64,000 nucleotides of DNA from Flavobacterium sp. Sd200 (GTDB taxonomy: Bacteria; Bacteroidota; Bacteroidia; Flavobacteriales; Flavobacteriaceae). Location: positions 124,001 to 188,000 of the forward strand of contig NZ_WUMN01000001.1 of NCBI RefSeq assembly GCF_009826935.1. The letters run 5' to 3'. The position numbers and the translations under genes are program-made. Numbering within the stretch: the stretch's first letter is position 1; every line of letters begins with the position of its first letter. This document shows, in pieces, positions 32,461-41,094 of this stretch. Below the pieces are notes generated by a model that saw nothing but the letters and a program-made list of their open reading frames with translations, was not told the origin of the DNA and did not search any database.

Positions 32461-32755
32461 TTACAAGATCGGTTAAAACTTCAACTTTATTTGTTTGTAC
32501 CTGGTTTACAAGTACGCCGTTTTTAAATGTAGCAAACGTTGGCAGGTTGTCTACCTTGGCCAGTTTGCGCGATTCAGGGAAATTTTCGGCATCGGCCAGT
32601 ACAAAAGTAACGCCGTCATTCTCTGTAGCCAGTTTTTTAAATTTTGGCTTCATGATCCTGCAGTTGCCGCACCATCCTGCCGAATATTGTACTACAACAA
32701 CGGGAGCACCGGATACGATCTCTGCCAAATTATCTTTTTCAAGTTCCTGTAACAT
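32441..32755 (-). CDS. thioredoxin family protein
   Basis: The 104-residue protein has a thioredoxin fold with the active site AGWCGNCRIMKP (Cys29, Cys32) and the cis-Pro region VDNLPTFATFKNG. The CGNC site differs from the usual CGPC and may tune redox potential. There is no signal peptide, so it acts in the cytoplasm and is a plausible reductant for the peroxiredoxin encoded 28 bases upstream. Confidence 0.9.
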   Translation of the reverse strand: MLQELEKDNLAEIVSGAPVVVVQYSAGWCGNCRIMKPKFKKLATENDGVTFVLADAENFPESRKLAKVDNLPTFATFKNGVLVNQVQTNKVEVLTDLVNEVTSN

Positions 32756-32783
32756 GATGGTTTTTCTGTTTAGGTTTTTTTAA

Positions 32784-33422
32784 TTAGTTAGAGGCTAAGT
32801 AAGAAGCAACACCATCGCGGTCTGCAGTCATAGCTTCTTTGCCTTCTTCCCAGTTTGCAGGGCAAACTTCGCCTTTAACCTGTACGTGAGTATAAGCATC
32901 AACAAGTCTAAGGTACTCGTTTACATTACGGCCAAGAGGCATATCGTTTACACTCTCGTGGAAAACTTTACCCGTTTCGTCTATAAGGAAAGTAGCACGG
33001 TATGTAACGTTGCTGCCTTCAAGAACTACAGTTCCGGTTTCGTCATTAAATTCAGACGATTCTATATCAAGAATATCAAGAGCATTAGCCAGGTTCCTGT
33101 TAGTATCGGCAAGGATAGGGTAGGTAACTCCTTCTATACCGCCTTTATCTTTTGGAGTGTTTAGCCATGCAAAGTGTACTTCGTTAGTATCGCAAGAAGC
33201 ACCAATTACAATAGTGTTTCTTTTTTCAAATTCGCCAAGGGCAGCCTGAAAAGCATGAAGTTCTGTAGGGCACACAAAAGTAAAGTCTTTAGGATACCAG
33301 AACAATAATACTTTTTTGTTGTTGTTTACTGCTTCTTCAAAAACGTTGATCTTTAGGTTGTCACCCATTTCAGAGATAGCGTCTACTGCAAAGTTTGGGA
33401 ATTTTTTTCCTACGAATGCCAT
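32784..33422 (-). CDS. 2-Cys peroxiredoxin (AhpC/Prx1 type)
   Basis: The 212-residue enzyme reduces peroxides with peroxidatic Cys51 (PKDFTFVCPTELHAF) and resolving Cys187 (VKGEVCPANW). The ISEMGDNLKIN start and the C-terminal YLASN region match AhpC-like typical 2-Cys Prx. It heads an operon with a thioredoxin and a DUF6952 protein. A -7 box TATTTTTG lies at 33474 to 33467. Reduction by the neighbouring thioredoxin rather than AhpF is inferred from the gene order. Confidence 0.93.
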   Translation of the reverse strand: MAFVGKKFPNFAVDAISEMGDNLKINVFEEAVNNNKKVLLFWYPKDFTFVCPTELHAFQAALGEFEKRNTIVIGASCDTNEVHFAWLNTPKDKGGIEGVTYPILADTNRNLANALDILDIESSEFNDETGTVVLEGSNVTYRATFLIDETGKVFHESVNDMPLGRNVNEYLRLVDAYTHVQVKGEVCPANWEEGKEAMTADRDGVASYLASN

Positions 33423-33612
33423 ATAAATTGTATTTAAGTGATTAGTATAATTTGATTTTCCGATTACAAAAATAGGTTACTTAACCCTACAGGAAAAATG
33501 ATAAGCATCATATTTCTCTATCCTTATATAGGGAAATACTATTTTTTATGATGGGTTTAAGAAAAGATTAAGAATTAGCTGCTGAACATGATTAATTTAG
33601 CACATTAGTTTT

Positions 33613-33620
33613 TATATTTG
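33613..33620 (+). promoter_or_regulatory. candidate -7 element for the APC permease gene
   Basis: TATATTTG matches TAnnTTTG, 32 bases before the permease start; no clear -33. Confidence 0.45.
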
Positions 33621-33652
33621 TTAGCTGCACAACTAAAACAATTAATTTATAT

Positions 33653-35329
33653 ATGGCATTTAAAGATCTTTTCCGTACAAAACCAATAAGTAAAATACTG
33701 CAACAGGGTGGCGATGGAGAACACGATGGTTTACATAAAGTGTTAACGGTAAGAGATCTGACCTTTTTTGGAATCGCCGCAATTATTGGAGGGGGTACCT
33801 TTAGTGCCATTGGTAATGCCTGTTTTTCGGGCGGGCCGGGTGTAATTTTACTGTATGTGCTTTGTGCCGTTGCCTGTGGCTTTACAGCCATGTGCTATGC
33901 CGAGTTTGCCAGCCGTGTACCGGTATCGGGCAGTGCCTATACTTATGCTTATGTTTCTTTTGGCGAACTTTTCGCATGGATAATAGGGTGGGCACTTATA
34001 ATGGAATATTCTATAGGTAATATTTACATTGCTTTTTCGTGGAGCGGCTATTTTACAAACCTGCTGGAGAGTTTCCACATTCATTTACCCGAATGGCTCA
34101 CTATTAATTATACAGAGGCACACCGTAATTTTCTTGAAAATAAAGCAGGCGAAGGATTTACCGCCTGGCAAAACGCACCTATGCTGGGCAGCCTGAAAAT
34201 TATATTCGACCTGCCTGCCGTTATAATTAATGTGCTTATAACCTATTTGGTATACCGTGGCACTAAAGAATCTAAAAACTTTAGCAATGCCATGGTAATT
34301 ATTAAGCTGCTTATAGTGGTGCTGGTAATTGCTGTTGGTATTTTTTATGTAGATATAGACAACTGGGCACCTTTTATGCCTAATGGTTTTGGCGGTGTAA
34401 TGGCAGGGGTTTCGGCAGTGTTTTTTGCCTATATTGGTTTTGATGCCGTATCTACACTGGCAGAAGAATCTAAAAATCCGCAACGCGACCTGCCAAAGGG
34501 AATGATCTATTCGTTAGTTATATGTACGGTTCTATACATTATTTTGGCTTTGGTACTGACTGGTATGGTGCCTTATACAGCTCTTGGTGTGACCGACCCG
34601 CTGGCAGAAATTTTTGCCCTTAAAGGTGTAAAATGGATGCTCTTTATAGTATCTATAGCAGCAGTTGTAGCGATGACCAGTGTAATGCTTGTGTTTCAGC
34701 TTGGTCAGCCCCGTATATGGATGACCATGAGTAGGGACGGACTTATGCCTAAAAAATTCTCGAGCATTCATCCTAAATTTAAAACACCGGGTTTTGCAAC
34801 CATTGTTACAGGTATAGTGGTAGGATTGCCCATCTTTTTTACCGATGAAACCTTTGTACTTGATTTTACAAGTATAGGCACCCTGTTTGCTTTTGTACTG
34901 GTGTGTGGTGGTGTATTGCTGTTGTCTCCGCAAAGCGAAGCTGAGGTAGCCGAAGCAAAGACCCGAAGCAAATTCAGGATACCGTATATCAACTCCAAGT
35001 TTATTTTTCCGTTGATTGTTATCGTGGCAATAGTGTTGGTAAACTATTTGTTCCCTGATTTTTTTGCCAATACTTTAGACTTTTCGGGCGATGCCATTAC
35101 CACAAACGTTACTATGGTATTGTTTTTTATACTATGCATTATAATGGCAGTGTTGGCATTTCTTAAAAACCTGTCGCTAATACCATTATTAGGGTTAGTG
35201 TCGTGCTGTTACCTGCTTACGGGTATGGCACTTAATAACTGGATGTGGTTTGGCGTATGGCTTTTATTAGGGCTTATATTTTACTTTACCTATGGCAGAA
35301 AAAACAGTAAGTTGAATGCGGTTAAGTAG
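33653..35329 (+). CDS. APC family amino acid permease
   Basis: This 558-residue inner-membrane transporter has about 12-14 helices. The first helix contains the unwound GIAAIIGGGTFSAIG motif of the amino acid-polyamine-cation superfamily, and FAYIGFDAVSTLAEESKNPQRDLP split near residue 260 is the helix 6 and loop signature of cationic amino acid transporter-type permeases (CAT/YfnA). The substrate is probably an amino acid; which one cannot be told. It ends 6 bases from the convergent CLC gene without a visible terminator between them. Confidence 0.88.
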   Translation: MAFKDLFRTKPISKILQQGGDGEHDGLHKVLTVRDLTFFGIAAIIGGGTFSAIGNACFSGGPGVILLYVLCAVACGFTAMCYAEFASRVPVSGSAYTYAYVSFGELFAWIIGWALIMEYSIGNIYIAFSWSGYFTNLLESFHIHLPEWLTINYTEAHRNFLENKAGEGFTAWQNAPMLGSLKIIFDLPAVIINVLITYLVYRGTKESKNFSNAMVIIKLLIVVLVIAVGIFYVDIDNWAPFMPNGFGGVMAGVSAVFFAYIGFDAVSTLAEESKNPQRDLPKGMIYSLVICTVLYIILALVLTGMVPYTALGVTDPLAEIFALKGVKWMLFIVSIAAVVAMTSVMLVFQLGQPRIWMTMSRDGLMPKKFSSIHPKFKTPGFATIVTGIVVGLPIFFTDETFVLDFTSIGTLFAFVLVCGGVLLLSPQSEAEVAEAKTRSKFRIPYINSKFIFPLIVIVAIVLVNYLFPDFFANTLDFSGDAITTNVTMVLFFILCIIMAVLAFLKNLSLIPLLGLVSCCYLLTGMALNNWMWFGVWLLLGLIFYFTYGRKNSKLNAVK

Positions 35330-35335
35330 CATTTT

Positions 35336-36604
35336 TCATTTCCTAAACCTCCCATAAACATATCCTTTCATTCCTCCCACAACCTGCGAAGAATAAATGC
35401 CCGTCATGCCCGATGTAAAATAAGCTACGGCACAGGCAAGAGCAATATATAGGCCGCAGTCTAAACCAAATAACTCTATTCCCATGGCAATGCATGCAAT
35501 GGGAGTATTGGTGGCACCGCAAAAAACAGCCACAAATCCCATTCCGGCCAGCAGTGCCATAGGTAACGGTACAACCAGGAACAGTGCGCTGCCCAGTGTA
35601 GCTCCTACAAAAAACAGTGGTGTAACTTCGCCACCTTTAAAGCCCGCACCCAGCGTAAAGGTGGTAAGCAATAGTTTCAATAAAAAGGCATAAGATGGCT
35701 GCGCAGTAGTAAAAGATTCTACTATAGTTGGCACACCCAATCCAATATATTTTGTAGTGCCTAGCAGGTACACCGAAAGCTCAATGAATATTCCTCCAAT
35801 AAACGGACGCAATGGTGGGTAAGCTACATACTTTTTAAACACGCTGCTAAAAAAATGAACCAGCCTGCTGAACAGTAATGCAGCAAGCCCAAACAAAACT
35901 GCAGCAGCAATAGTACAGGCAAAGTTTAGGGGTGTTAGTTGTGGCACAAAAGGTATAATATAGTGTGTATGTGGCACATTCCATAACAAACAGCTATAGT
36001 GGGCAATATAAGCCACGGCAAAAGAGGGTAGAAGAGCAGTTAGTCGCAGCTTTTTACTGATGAACATTACCTCTAAAGCAAACAATGCCCCGGCAATGGG
36101 CGTACCGAAAACTGATGCAAACCCTGCGCTTATGCCCATTATCAATATAACTTGCCTGTCGGTTGGGGTAATAGTAAACCAATGGCTAAAACGGTCGGCA
36201 ATAGCACCGCCCATTTGTACAGCGGTACCCTCACGCCCGGCCGATCCGCCAAATAAATGCGTTGCCAGTGTGCCAAACAGTACCAATGGTGCCATCCTGA
36301 GCGGAATGATCTGCTTAGGACTGTGCAGTTCTTCGAGCAAAAGGTTATTGCCTTTTACAACACTGCTCCCATAATAATGATAGGTTAAACCTATTATAAG
36401 CCCGCCCAAAGGAAGCAGTGATATGATCCAAACATGGCTTTCTCGCCACCCCGTAACCCAGTTTAAAGACGTAAGGAAAAATGCCGATACACAGCCTGTA
36501 AAAAAGCCAATGCACAAAGAAAGTGCCAGCCATTTAATGCAATAGAATAGTATTGTGAATTGTTGCAGGTTTGCAATGTGTCTTTTAAAGTCTTGATTTG
36601 CCAT
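35336..36604 (-). CDS. CLC-family transporter, probable fluoride/proton antiporter
   Basis: The 422-residue membrane protein is a CLC homologue: gating Glu125 in GREGTAVQMGG, and GTPIAGALFALEVM. It departs from chloride CLCs in several places: GNNLL (85-89) replaces the usual GSGIP selectivity motif, GREGT replaces GREGP, and the internal proton-transfer Glu (E203 in E. coli) is Val179. Such changes are described for the CLC-F subclass that exports fluoride. A fluoride riboswitch lies in its 5' leader, which strongly supports this role. Cl- transport remains the alternative. Confidence 0.85.
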   Translation of the reverse strand: MANQDFKRHIANLQQFTILFYCIKWLALSLCIGFFTGCVSAFFLTSLNWVTGWRESHVWIISLLPLGGLIIGLTYHYYGSSVVKGNNLLLEELHSPKQIIPLRMAPLVLFGTLATHLFGGSAGREGTAVQMGGAIADRFSHWFTITPTDRQVILIMGISAGFASVFGTPIAGALFALEVMFISKKLRLTALLPSFAVAYIAHYSCLLWNVPHTHYIIPFVPQLTPLNFACTIAAAVLFGLAALLFSRLVHFFSSVFKKYVAYPPLRPFIGGIFIELSVYLLGTTKYIGLGVPTIVESFTTAQPSYAFLLKLLLTTFTLGAGFKGGEVTPLFFVGATLGSALFLVVPLPMALLAGMGFVAVFCGATNTPIACIAMGIELFGLDCGLYIALACAVAYFTSGMTGIYSSQVVGGMKGYVYGRFRK

Positions 36605-36623
36605 AGTGAGGTTGATTTAAATA

Positions 36624-36712
36624 CATCTGTTGTGGCATAAGCCATTAATAACAGACGTCATCAGCTGCAAATACAATTGCGTGCGGTTTAAGGCAGACAT
36701 CATTGCCATATT
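36624..36712 (-). ncRNA. fluoride riboswitch (crcB motif) with switching hairpin
   Basis: The aptamer reads GGCAAUGAUGUCUGCC, UUAAACCGCACGC, then GCAGCUGAUGACGUCUGUU (36707 to 36650). This matches the crcB motif: P1 GGCA/UGCC (a compensated G-C to A-U change relative to GGCG/CGCC), invariant UAAAC, GCUGAUGAC, and the pseudoknot GAUGUC with GACGUC. Just downstream, CGUCUGUU can pair over 8 bp with AACAGAUG (36631 to 36624) around a UGGC-UUAU-GCCA hairpin; this fold uses half of the pseudoknot strand and so excludes the aptamer. There is no T-run, so control may act on translation. Confidence 0.87.
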
Positions 36713-36717
36713 TTATA

Positions 36718-36725
36718 CAAAGATA
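36718..36725 (-). promoter_or_regulatory. -7 element of the riboswitch-CLC transcript
   Basis: TATCTTTG on the - strand fits TAnnTTTG and places the transcript start about 5 bases before the first riboswitch stem, as expected for a leader RNA. Confidence 0.6.
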
Positions 36726-36860
36726 GATAATTACTTTAATCAGGCTTATTTATTGCTCTAATTTGTGATAATTACTGTAATTTATGGCTAAATAATGTTT
36801 GCTGAATATTATTTGCTAATTTTAGCTTTTTTAGCACATCTAATAAGAACTCTATTTGCA

Positions 36861-38435
36861 ATGCCTGCAAACAAATACATATTTACTATTGTACTGATGC
36901 TTTTGGGTATTAGTTTTTTAGTGGCACAAACCCCACAACAGAAGGCAGACAGTGCTGAAACTGTTTTGGTTGGCATACCGGCACGGGACACCGCACATTT
37001 GCTTGCCACGGCAAATTTCATTTTGGAGAATTCATCAAACAGCCGACAAAGGTTTGAAATTTTAGAGCGCATATCGGTAGGGTATTTTCATGTAAACGAT
37101 ATTAATAAGTCTATTGCTTATGCCTTTAAGGCTAAAGATGCCGCTGAAGAGTTTGGCGATGCCGAAACACTGGCACAGGCTTATGGGTCTATAGCAAATC
37201 TTTATTTTCAGCTCGACCTTACAGATAAAGCCCGTCCTTATCTTGCCACTGCCATAAAGCATATAGAGAACATGCCATCAGGCGATAATAAGTATAAACT
37301 TAAAGCCCTGAGTTTTTTAGAAATGGGCAATCTCGATTTTAATGCTAAAGATTATAAAAGGGCTAACGATAATTATAAAAAAGCACTGAGCCAGTTTGGA
37401 TCTATAAAGAGCGTAAAGAATAAGAGCACTTATCATTATCGCAGGGCATTGTATAACATTGGCAATTCATACCATTTTTTACAGCAGGCAGATTCGGCAG
37501 AGACGTACCTCAACCATGCATTGCTGCTTAAAGACCCTAAAAATCCGGAGTTAAAATTTTATATAGAGACAACATTGGCTGAGGTATACAGAGGGAGAAG
37601 GGAATATAAACGTGCTGTAGATACATTGCAGTCTGTTTTGAAAGCTCGTGATTTTGACGCCGAACCGCTTAAAATAGAAATTTACCTCAATCTGTCCCGC
37701 AACTACAAGGCATTGGGTGATGCTGCCAATTATGCATTATATAACGAAAAACACCTTGCCCTGCGTGATACGCTTCAAAGCCGCGAACGTGAGGCTATAA
37801 ATACCGCTATTGATGTTGAGAAAAAAAGCCTCTCTGAATCGGTGCAGCGAAGCGACCAAAAAAATACATGGCTGACGATTGCCATTTTGGGTATTCTGTT
37901 TATTAGTGGTGGCATTATTGTATATCTAAACCGTGCCAAGAAAAAAGAAAGAGCTTTGTATCTAAACCTCATAGAGCGTTTACAAAGCCAATCATCATTC
38001 GCATTGCCGCAACCGGAAGAAAGTGAACAGGAGATTGAGACCGATATTCAGACAGCTTATACCATTCCCCCGGCAGTAGAGGCTGAAATACTCGAAGGAT
38101 TACAAAATTTTGAAGAAGATGAGGGCTACCGCAACCCGGCCTTAACAGTCTCGATGCTTGCTGTATCATTAAAAACCAATCCGGCCTATCTGTCGGCAGT
38201 AATAAAAGCGCATAAAGACAATAATTTTAATGCCTACATAAATGAGCTGCGCATTAAATACATTTGCCGAAAGATACATGAGCAGCGCGAATATGCCAAT
38301 TACAAGATAAGCTACCTTGCCGAAGATTGCGGTTTTACATCGCACAGTGCTTTTTCTACTGTTTTTAAAAAGGTAACAGGCATATCTCCATCAGTATTTT
38401 TACGCGAAGAAGAAAAATTAAACATGACGGGGTAG
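36861..38435 (+). CDS. TPR-containing membrane sensor with C-terminal AraC-type HTH
   Basis: From ATG 36861 (MPANKYIFTIVLMLLGISF) the product has 524 residues: a signal/anchor, a periplasmic array of TPR-like helix pairs (AYGSIANLYFQLDLTDKAR, ALYNIGNSYHFLQQADSAE, YLNLSRNYKALGDAANYAL), a transmembrane helix (WLTIAILGILFISGGIIVYL), and a cytoplasmic AraC-type DNA-binding domain (ALTVSMLAVSLKTNPAYLSAVI and YKISYLAEDCGFTSHSAFSTVFKK split). This layout is common in Bacteroidota as a one-component membrane regulator. Target genes unknown; it is divergent from the CLC gene. A longer frame starts at 36795. Confidence 0.85.
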   Translation: MPANKYIFTIVLMLLGISFLVAQTPQQKADSAETVLVGIPARDTAHLLATANFILENSSNSRQRFEILERISVGYFHVNDINKSIAYAFKAKDAAEEFGDAETLAQAYGSIANLYFQLDLTDKARPYLATAIKHIENMPSGDNKYKLKALSFLEMGNLDFNAKDYKRANDNYKKALSQFGSIKSVKNKSTYHYRRALYNIGNSYHFLQQADSAETYLNHALLLKDPKNPELKFYIETTLAEVYRGRREYKRAVDTLQSVLKARDFDAEPLKIEIYLNLSRNYKALGDAANYALYNEKHLALRDTLQSREREAINTAIDVEKKSLSESVQRSDQKNTWLTIAILGILFISGGIIVYLNRAKKKERALYLNLIERLQSQSSFALPQPEESEQEIETDIQTAYTIPPAVEAEILEGLQNFEEDEGYRNPALTVSMLAVSLKTNPAYLSAVIKAHKDNNFNAYINELRIKYICRKIHEQREYANYKISYLAEDCGFTSHSAFSTVFKKVTGISPSVFLREEEKLNMTG

Positions 38436-38568
38436 TTTTTTAAGTATTTGTTTATTAGTGTTTTGTTTTTTGTAAGGGTTTTAAAATATGATATTTTGAA
38501 AGCATAGTAAAGATTTTGCTTTATGCTTTTACATAATTTTAGCTCAACAAAAATTAAACACAGGAATT

Positions 38569-39951
38569 ATGAAAAAGAAATTACTTACTGCTTTACTTCT
38601 TGCAGGCTCTTTAGCAGCCTTTGCTCAGGAAACCTGCAGTTATGGTACCACAACTGATATTACAGGAATGGGTGAGAATATATCTACCGGAGGTCAGTAT
38701 GAATATGCCGGGGCTGTAGATTTTAATGTACCCTTTGCAACATCGTTCTCGGCAAACAGTATTACCATAAACGTACTTAAAGGCAATGCACCCTTAAACT
38801 ATGTGAATGTTTCATTTTTAAATGAAGAGGAGGGAATGCCGGGCAGTGTTATACAGGCCTTTGATAATTTGGTGCCAACAGCCGAAGAGTTTGTTTATGA
38901 TATTTCGGAAGGTGAATTGGATACCTACCAAATAACGCTTGCGCTACCATCTGAAGTTGTTTTAGAGACAGGCAAATATTTTATAAAGGTGGCAGCAAAC
39001 ACGACTGATGAAAACGGTGTTTGGTGGGAAATTACCAGCGAAGAACAAACGTATGGAGTATTTGATTACAGCACTTTTGAGAGCGATCCGTGGGGTGGCG
39101 GCGGATATTACAACAAAGTATTTCAGGTAGGGGGAACCTGCACACCAACAGGCGAAGAACAACCTAACTATGGCGAAGTTTGTGGCCAGCAGAACGCCTC
39201 TAACAATTATGAGGGCGGTGTGCATTTTGTGCAGTTTGGACAGGTGGTTACCATTGCAGATGATATTATTGTGCCTGAAAATACTACGTTCTATCTGACT
39301 GATTTTACTATGTCGGCACTAATGACGGGAACCATACACAATGCAACAATAAAAATAAGGAGCTCCAACTTTTTTCTTCCGGGCGAAGTATTACACAGTT
39401 TTACAAACAAGGGCCCTGATTATGAAGAGTTCGATGGCTGGAGACCGTTTCCAGGATCAAGGTCGGATGTGGCAACAGTAAAGACCAATTTTAAATTTGA
39501 TGAGCCTATTGCCCTTACCGCCGGAACTTATTTTATTGAGGTTACCCCAACCCTTTATTTTAGCGACCTGACCGTTTGGGAAACCACAACCTTAGCGGGC
39601 ATAGGGGTAGATTCTTATACATCTTATGACAGCGGCACAACATGGCAGCAAAATACAGATCTAAATCAGGTGTTTACAGTTGGCGGTTTTTGTTCTGAAA
39701 CTATGGACACAGAAACTCCTAAGGCTACTCAAATAAAATACTATCCAAACCCTGTAAAAGATGTTTTAACAATAGCCTCTCAAAGCAGGGTAGAAGCTGT
39801 AAAACTCTATGCTATAGACGGACGCAGTGTATCCGGATATACTGTAAACGAAAACTCTGTAGATATGAGGCTACTTGCTAACGGCATGTATATGGTAAAT
39901 GTAATGCTCGAAAACGGAGGCAGCCAAACCTTTAAAGTAATAAAACAGTAA
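38569..39951 (+). CDS. T9SS type A sorting-domain secreted protein with duplicated beta domain
   Basis: The 460-residue product has a signal peptide (LLTALLLAGSLAAFAQ) and a C-terminal T9SS sorting domain (IKYYPNPVKDVLTIASQS, with VKLYAIDGR and NGMYMVNVML blocks, ending QTFKVIKQ). Between them are two similar beta-sandwich domains of about 165 residues, both ending in VFxVGGxC (residues about 190 and 382) and both with a GxYFIxV strand. Such domains may bind carbohydrate or protein; the role is unknown. It would be secreted through the outer membrane by the PorSS and anchored or released. A strong terminator follows. Confidence 0.85.
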   Translation: MKKKLLTALLLAGSLAAFAQETCSYGTTTDITGMGENISTGGQYEYAGAVDFNVPFATSFSANSITINVLKGNAPLNYVNVSFLNEEEGMPGSVIQAFDNLVPTAEEFVYDISEGELDTYQITLALPSEVVLETGKYFIKVAANTTDENGVWWEITSEEQTYGVFDYSTFESDPWGGGGYYNKVFQVGGTCTPTGEEQPNYGEVCGQQNASNNYEGGVHFVQFGQVVTIADDIIVPENTTFYLTDFTMSALMTGTIHNATIKIRSSNFFLPGEVLHSFTNKGPDYEEFDGWRPFPGSRSDVATVKTNFKFDEPIALTAGTYFIEVTPTLYFSDLTVWETTTLAGIGVDSYTSYDSGTTWQQNTDLNQVFTVGGFCSETMDTETPKATQIKYYPNPVKDVLTIASQSRVEAVKLYAIDGRSVSGYTVNENSVDMRLLANGMYMVNVMLENGGSQTFKVIKQ

Positions 39952-39980
39952 TTTTGATAGTGTAAGTTAATTTAATGTGT

Positions 39981-40017
39981 CAACGCCCGCAGGTATCCTG
40001 CGGGCGTTGTGTTTTTA
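39981..40017 (+). terminator. strong terminator after the T9SS gene
   Basis: CAACGCCCGCAGG and CCTGCGGGCGTTG form a perfect 13-bp GC-rich stem around TAT, followed by a T-rich tail. Confidence 0.92.
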
Positions 40018-40032
40018 TAAAGGAAAATTATT

Positions 40033-40923
40033 TTAAAGATATTTGCCTTCTTTAAGCCAGTTTTTAAGGCTGTCTATCCATTTGCTTTCGGTAGTTTTGT
40101 TGTTCATGCCATAGCCATGTCCGCCATGCGGATAAATATGCATTTCGCCTAATGTATTGTTTTTGAGCAACGCTTGGTAGTATTCTAAGCTATTGCCTAC
40201 CGGAACCGCTTTATCGTCGGCAGAATGCACTAAAAATGCAGGAGGCGTTTGTGCGGTTACCTGTAATTCGTTGCTGTATAGTTTTATTTTTTCTGCCGAT
40301 GGTTCTTTGCCAATAAGGTTAGTGCGGCTTCCCGAATGGGTAAGGTTATCGCTAAAGCTTATAACAGGATATATCAAAATAGAAAAATCAGGCCTTAGAG
40401 AAGTATGTTTAGGGTTGTCTATAACTTCCTGATTAAAGTGTGTAGAAGCAGTAGATGCCAAATGCCCTCCGGCAGAAAAGCCCATAATACCTATTTTAGA
40501 ACTGTCAAGATTCCATGTGGCTGCACCTTCGCGCACCATCTGTATAGCACGCTGCGCATCCTGTAGAGGCCCTATACTTTTATCTTTCATAATGCTGTCC
40601 TGTGGTAGGCGGTATTTTAAAACAAAGGCCGTTATGCCAAAATTATTAAGGGCTTTTGCTACATCTTCTCCCTCATGACCAACAGCCAGCATGCCATAGC
40701 CACCACCCGGGCAAATAATAACTGCACTGCGTTGCGGGTTTGCAACTTGTGGTTTAAACACGGTTAAGGTAGGTATAGTAACAGCGGTTACACGCCCCGG
40801 AGTGCTTTTTTCGTTATCGGCAGTAGGTTTGCTGTTGGGTATCTTTTTATAAAGCGGCAGTACTTCCTGCGCACTCAGGCTAAAAGCTGCAAGCATAATG
40901 AGTAGGGTAAGGTTGATTTTCAT
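40033..40923 (-). CDS. secreted alpha/beta hydrolase, acetyl(xylan) esterase-like
   Basis: The 296-residue product has a signal peptide (LTLLIMLAAFSLSAQE) and an alpha/beta-hydrolase fold: oxyanion-hole region CPGGGYGMLA, nucleophile Ser150 in GFSAGGH, acidic residue Asp236 or 237 (HSADDKAVPVG) and His269 (YPHGGHGYG). The group includes acetyl esterases that deacetylate xylan and oligosaccharides (COG0657-like). The candidate operator just upstream is shared with the GH43-GH10 genes, which fits a role in arabinoxylan use. The exact substrate is not shown. Confidence 0.82.
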   Translation of the reverse strand: MKINLTLLIMLAAFSLSAQEVLPLYKKIPNSKPTADNEKSTPGRVTAVTIPTLTVFKPQVANPQRSAVIICPGGGYGMLAVGHEGEDVAKALNNFGITAFVLKYRLPQDSIMKDKSIGPLQDAQRAIQMVREGAATWNLDSSKIGIMGFSAGGHLASTASTHFNQEVIDNPKHTSLRPDFSILIYPVISFSDNLTHSGSRTNLIGKEPSAEKIKLYSNELQVTAQTPPAFLVHSADDKAVPVGNSLEYYQALLKNNTLGEMHIYPHGGHGYGMNNKTTESKWIDSLKNWLKEGKYL

Positions 40924-40931
40924 GTATATAA

Positions 40932-40945
40932 AAAACGTTTTAGTT
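40932..40945 (-). promoter_or_regulatory. candidate operator before the esterase gene
   Basis: On the - strand AACTAAAACGTTTT (40945 to 40932) repeats, in the same orientation relative to the gene, the 14-base string found before the GH43 gene at 26530. The AAAACGTTTT core is palindromic as in LacI-family sites. Confidence 0.4.
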
Positions 40946-41062
40946 ATAGAAAGTAAAAGTATAATAATTTAAGCCGTGTTCTTACAAAATTATTAAAATA
41001 GTCAGTGCATGCTTTAAGATTTAGATAATAGCTAAGTATAAAATAGGTAAGGGTTTATATAC

Positions 41063-41070
41063 TATATTTG
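41063..41070 (+). promoter_or_regulatory. candidate -7 element
   Basis: TATATTTG, 24 bases before the start of the secreted hypothetical gene. Confidence 0.45.
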
Positions 41071-41094
41071 CCTGCTTTATAAAGAAAGATAATT

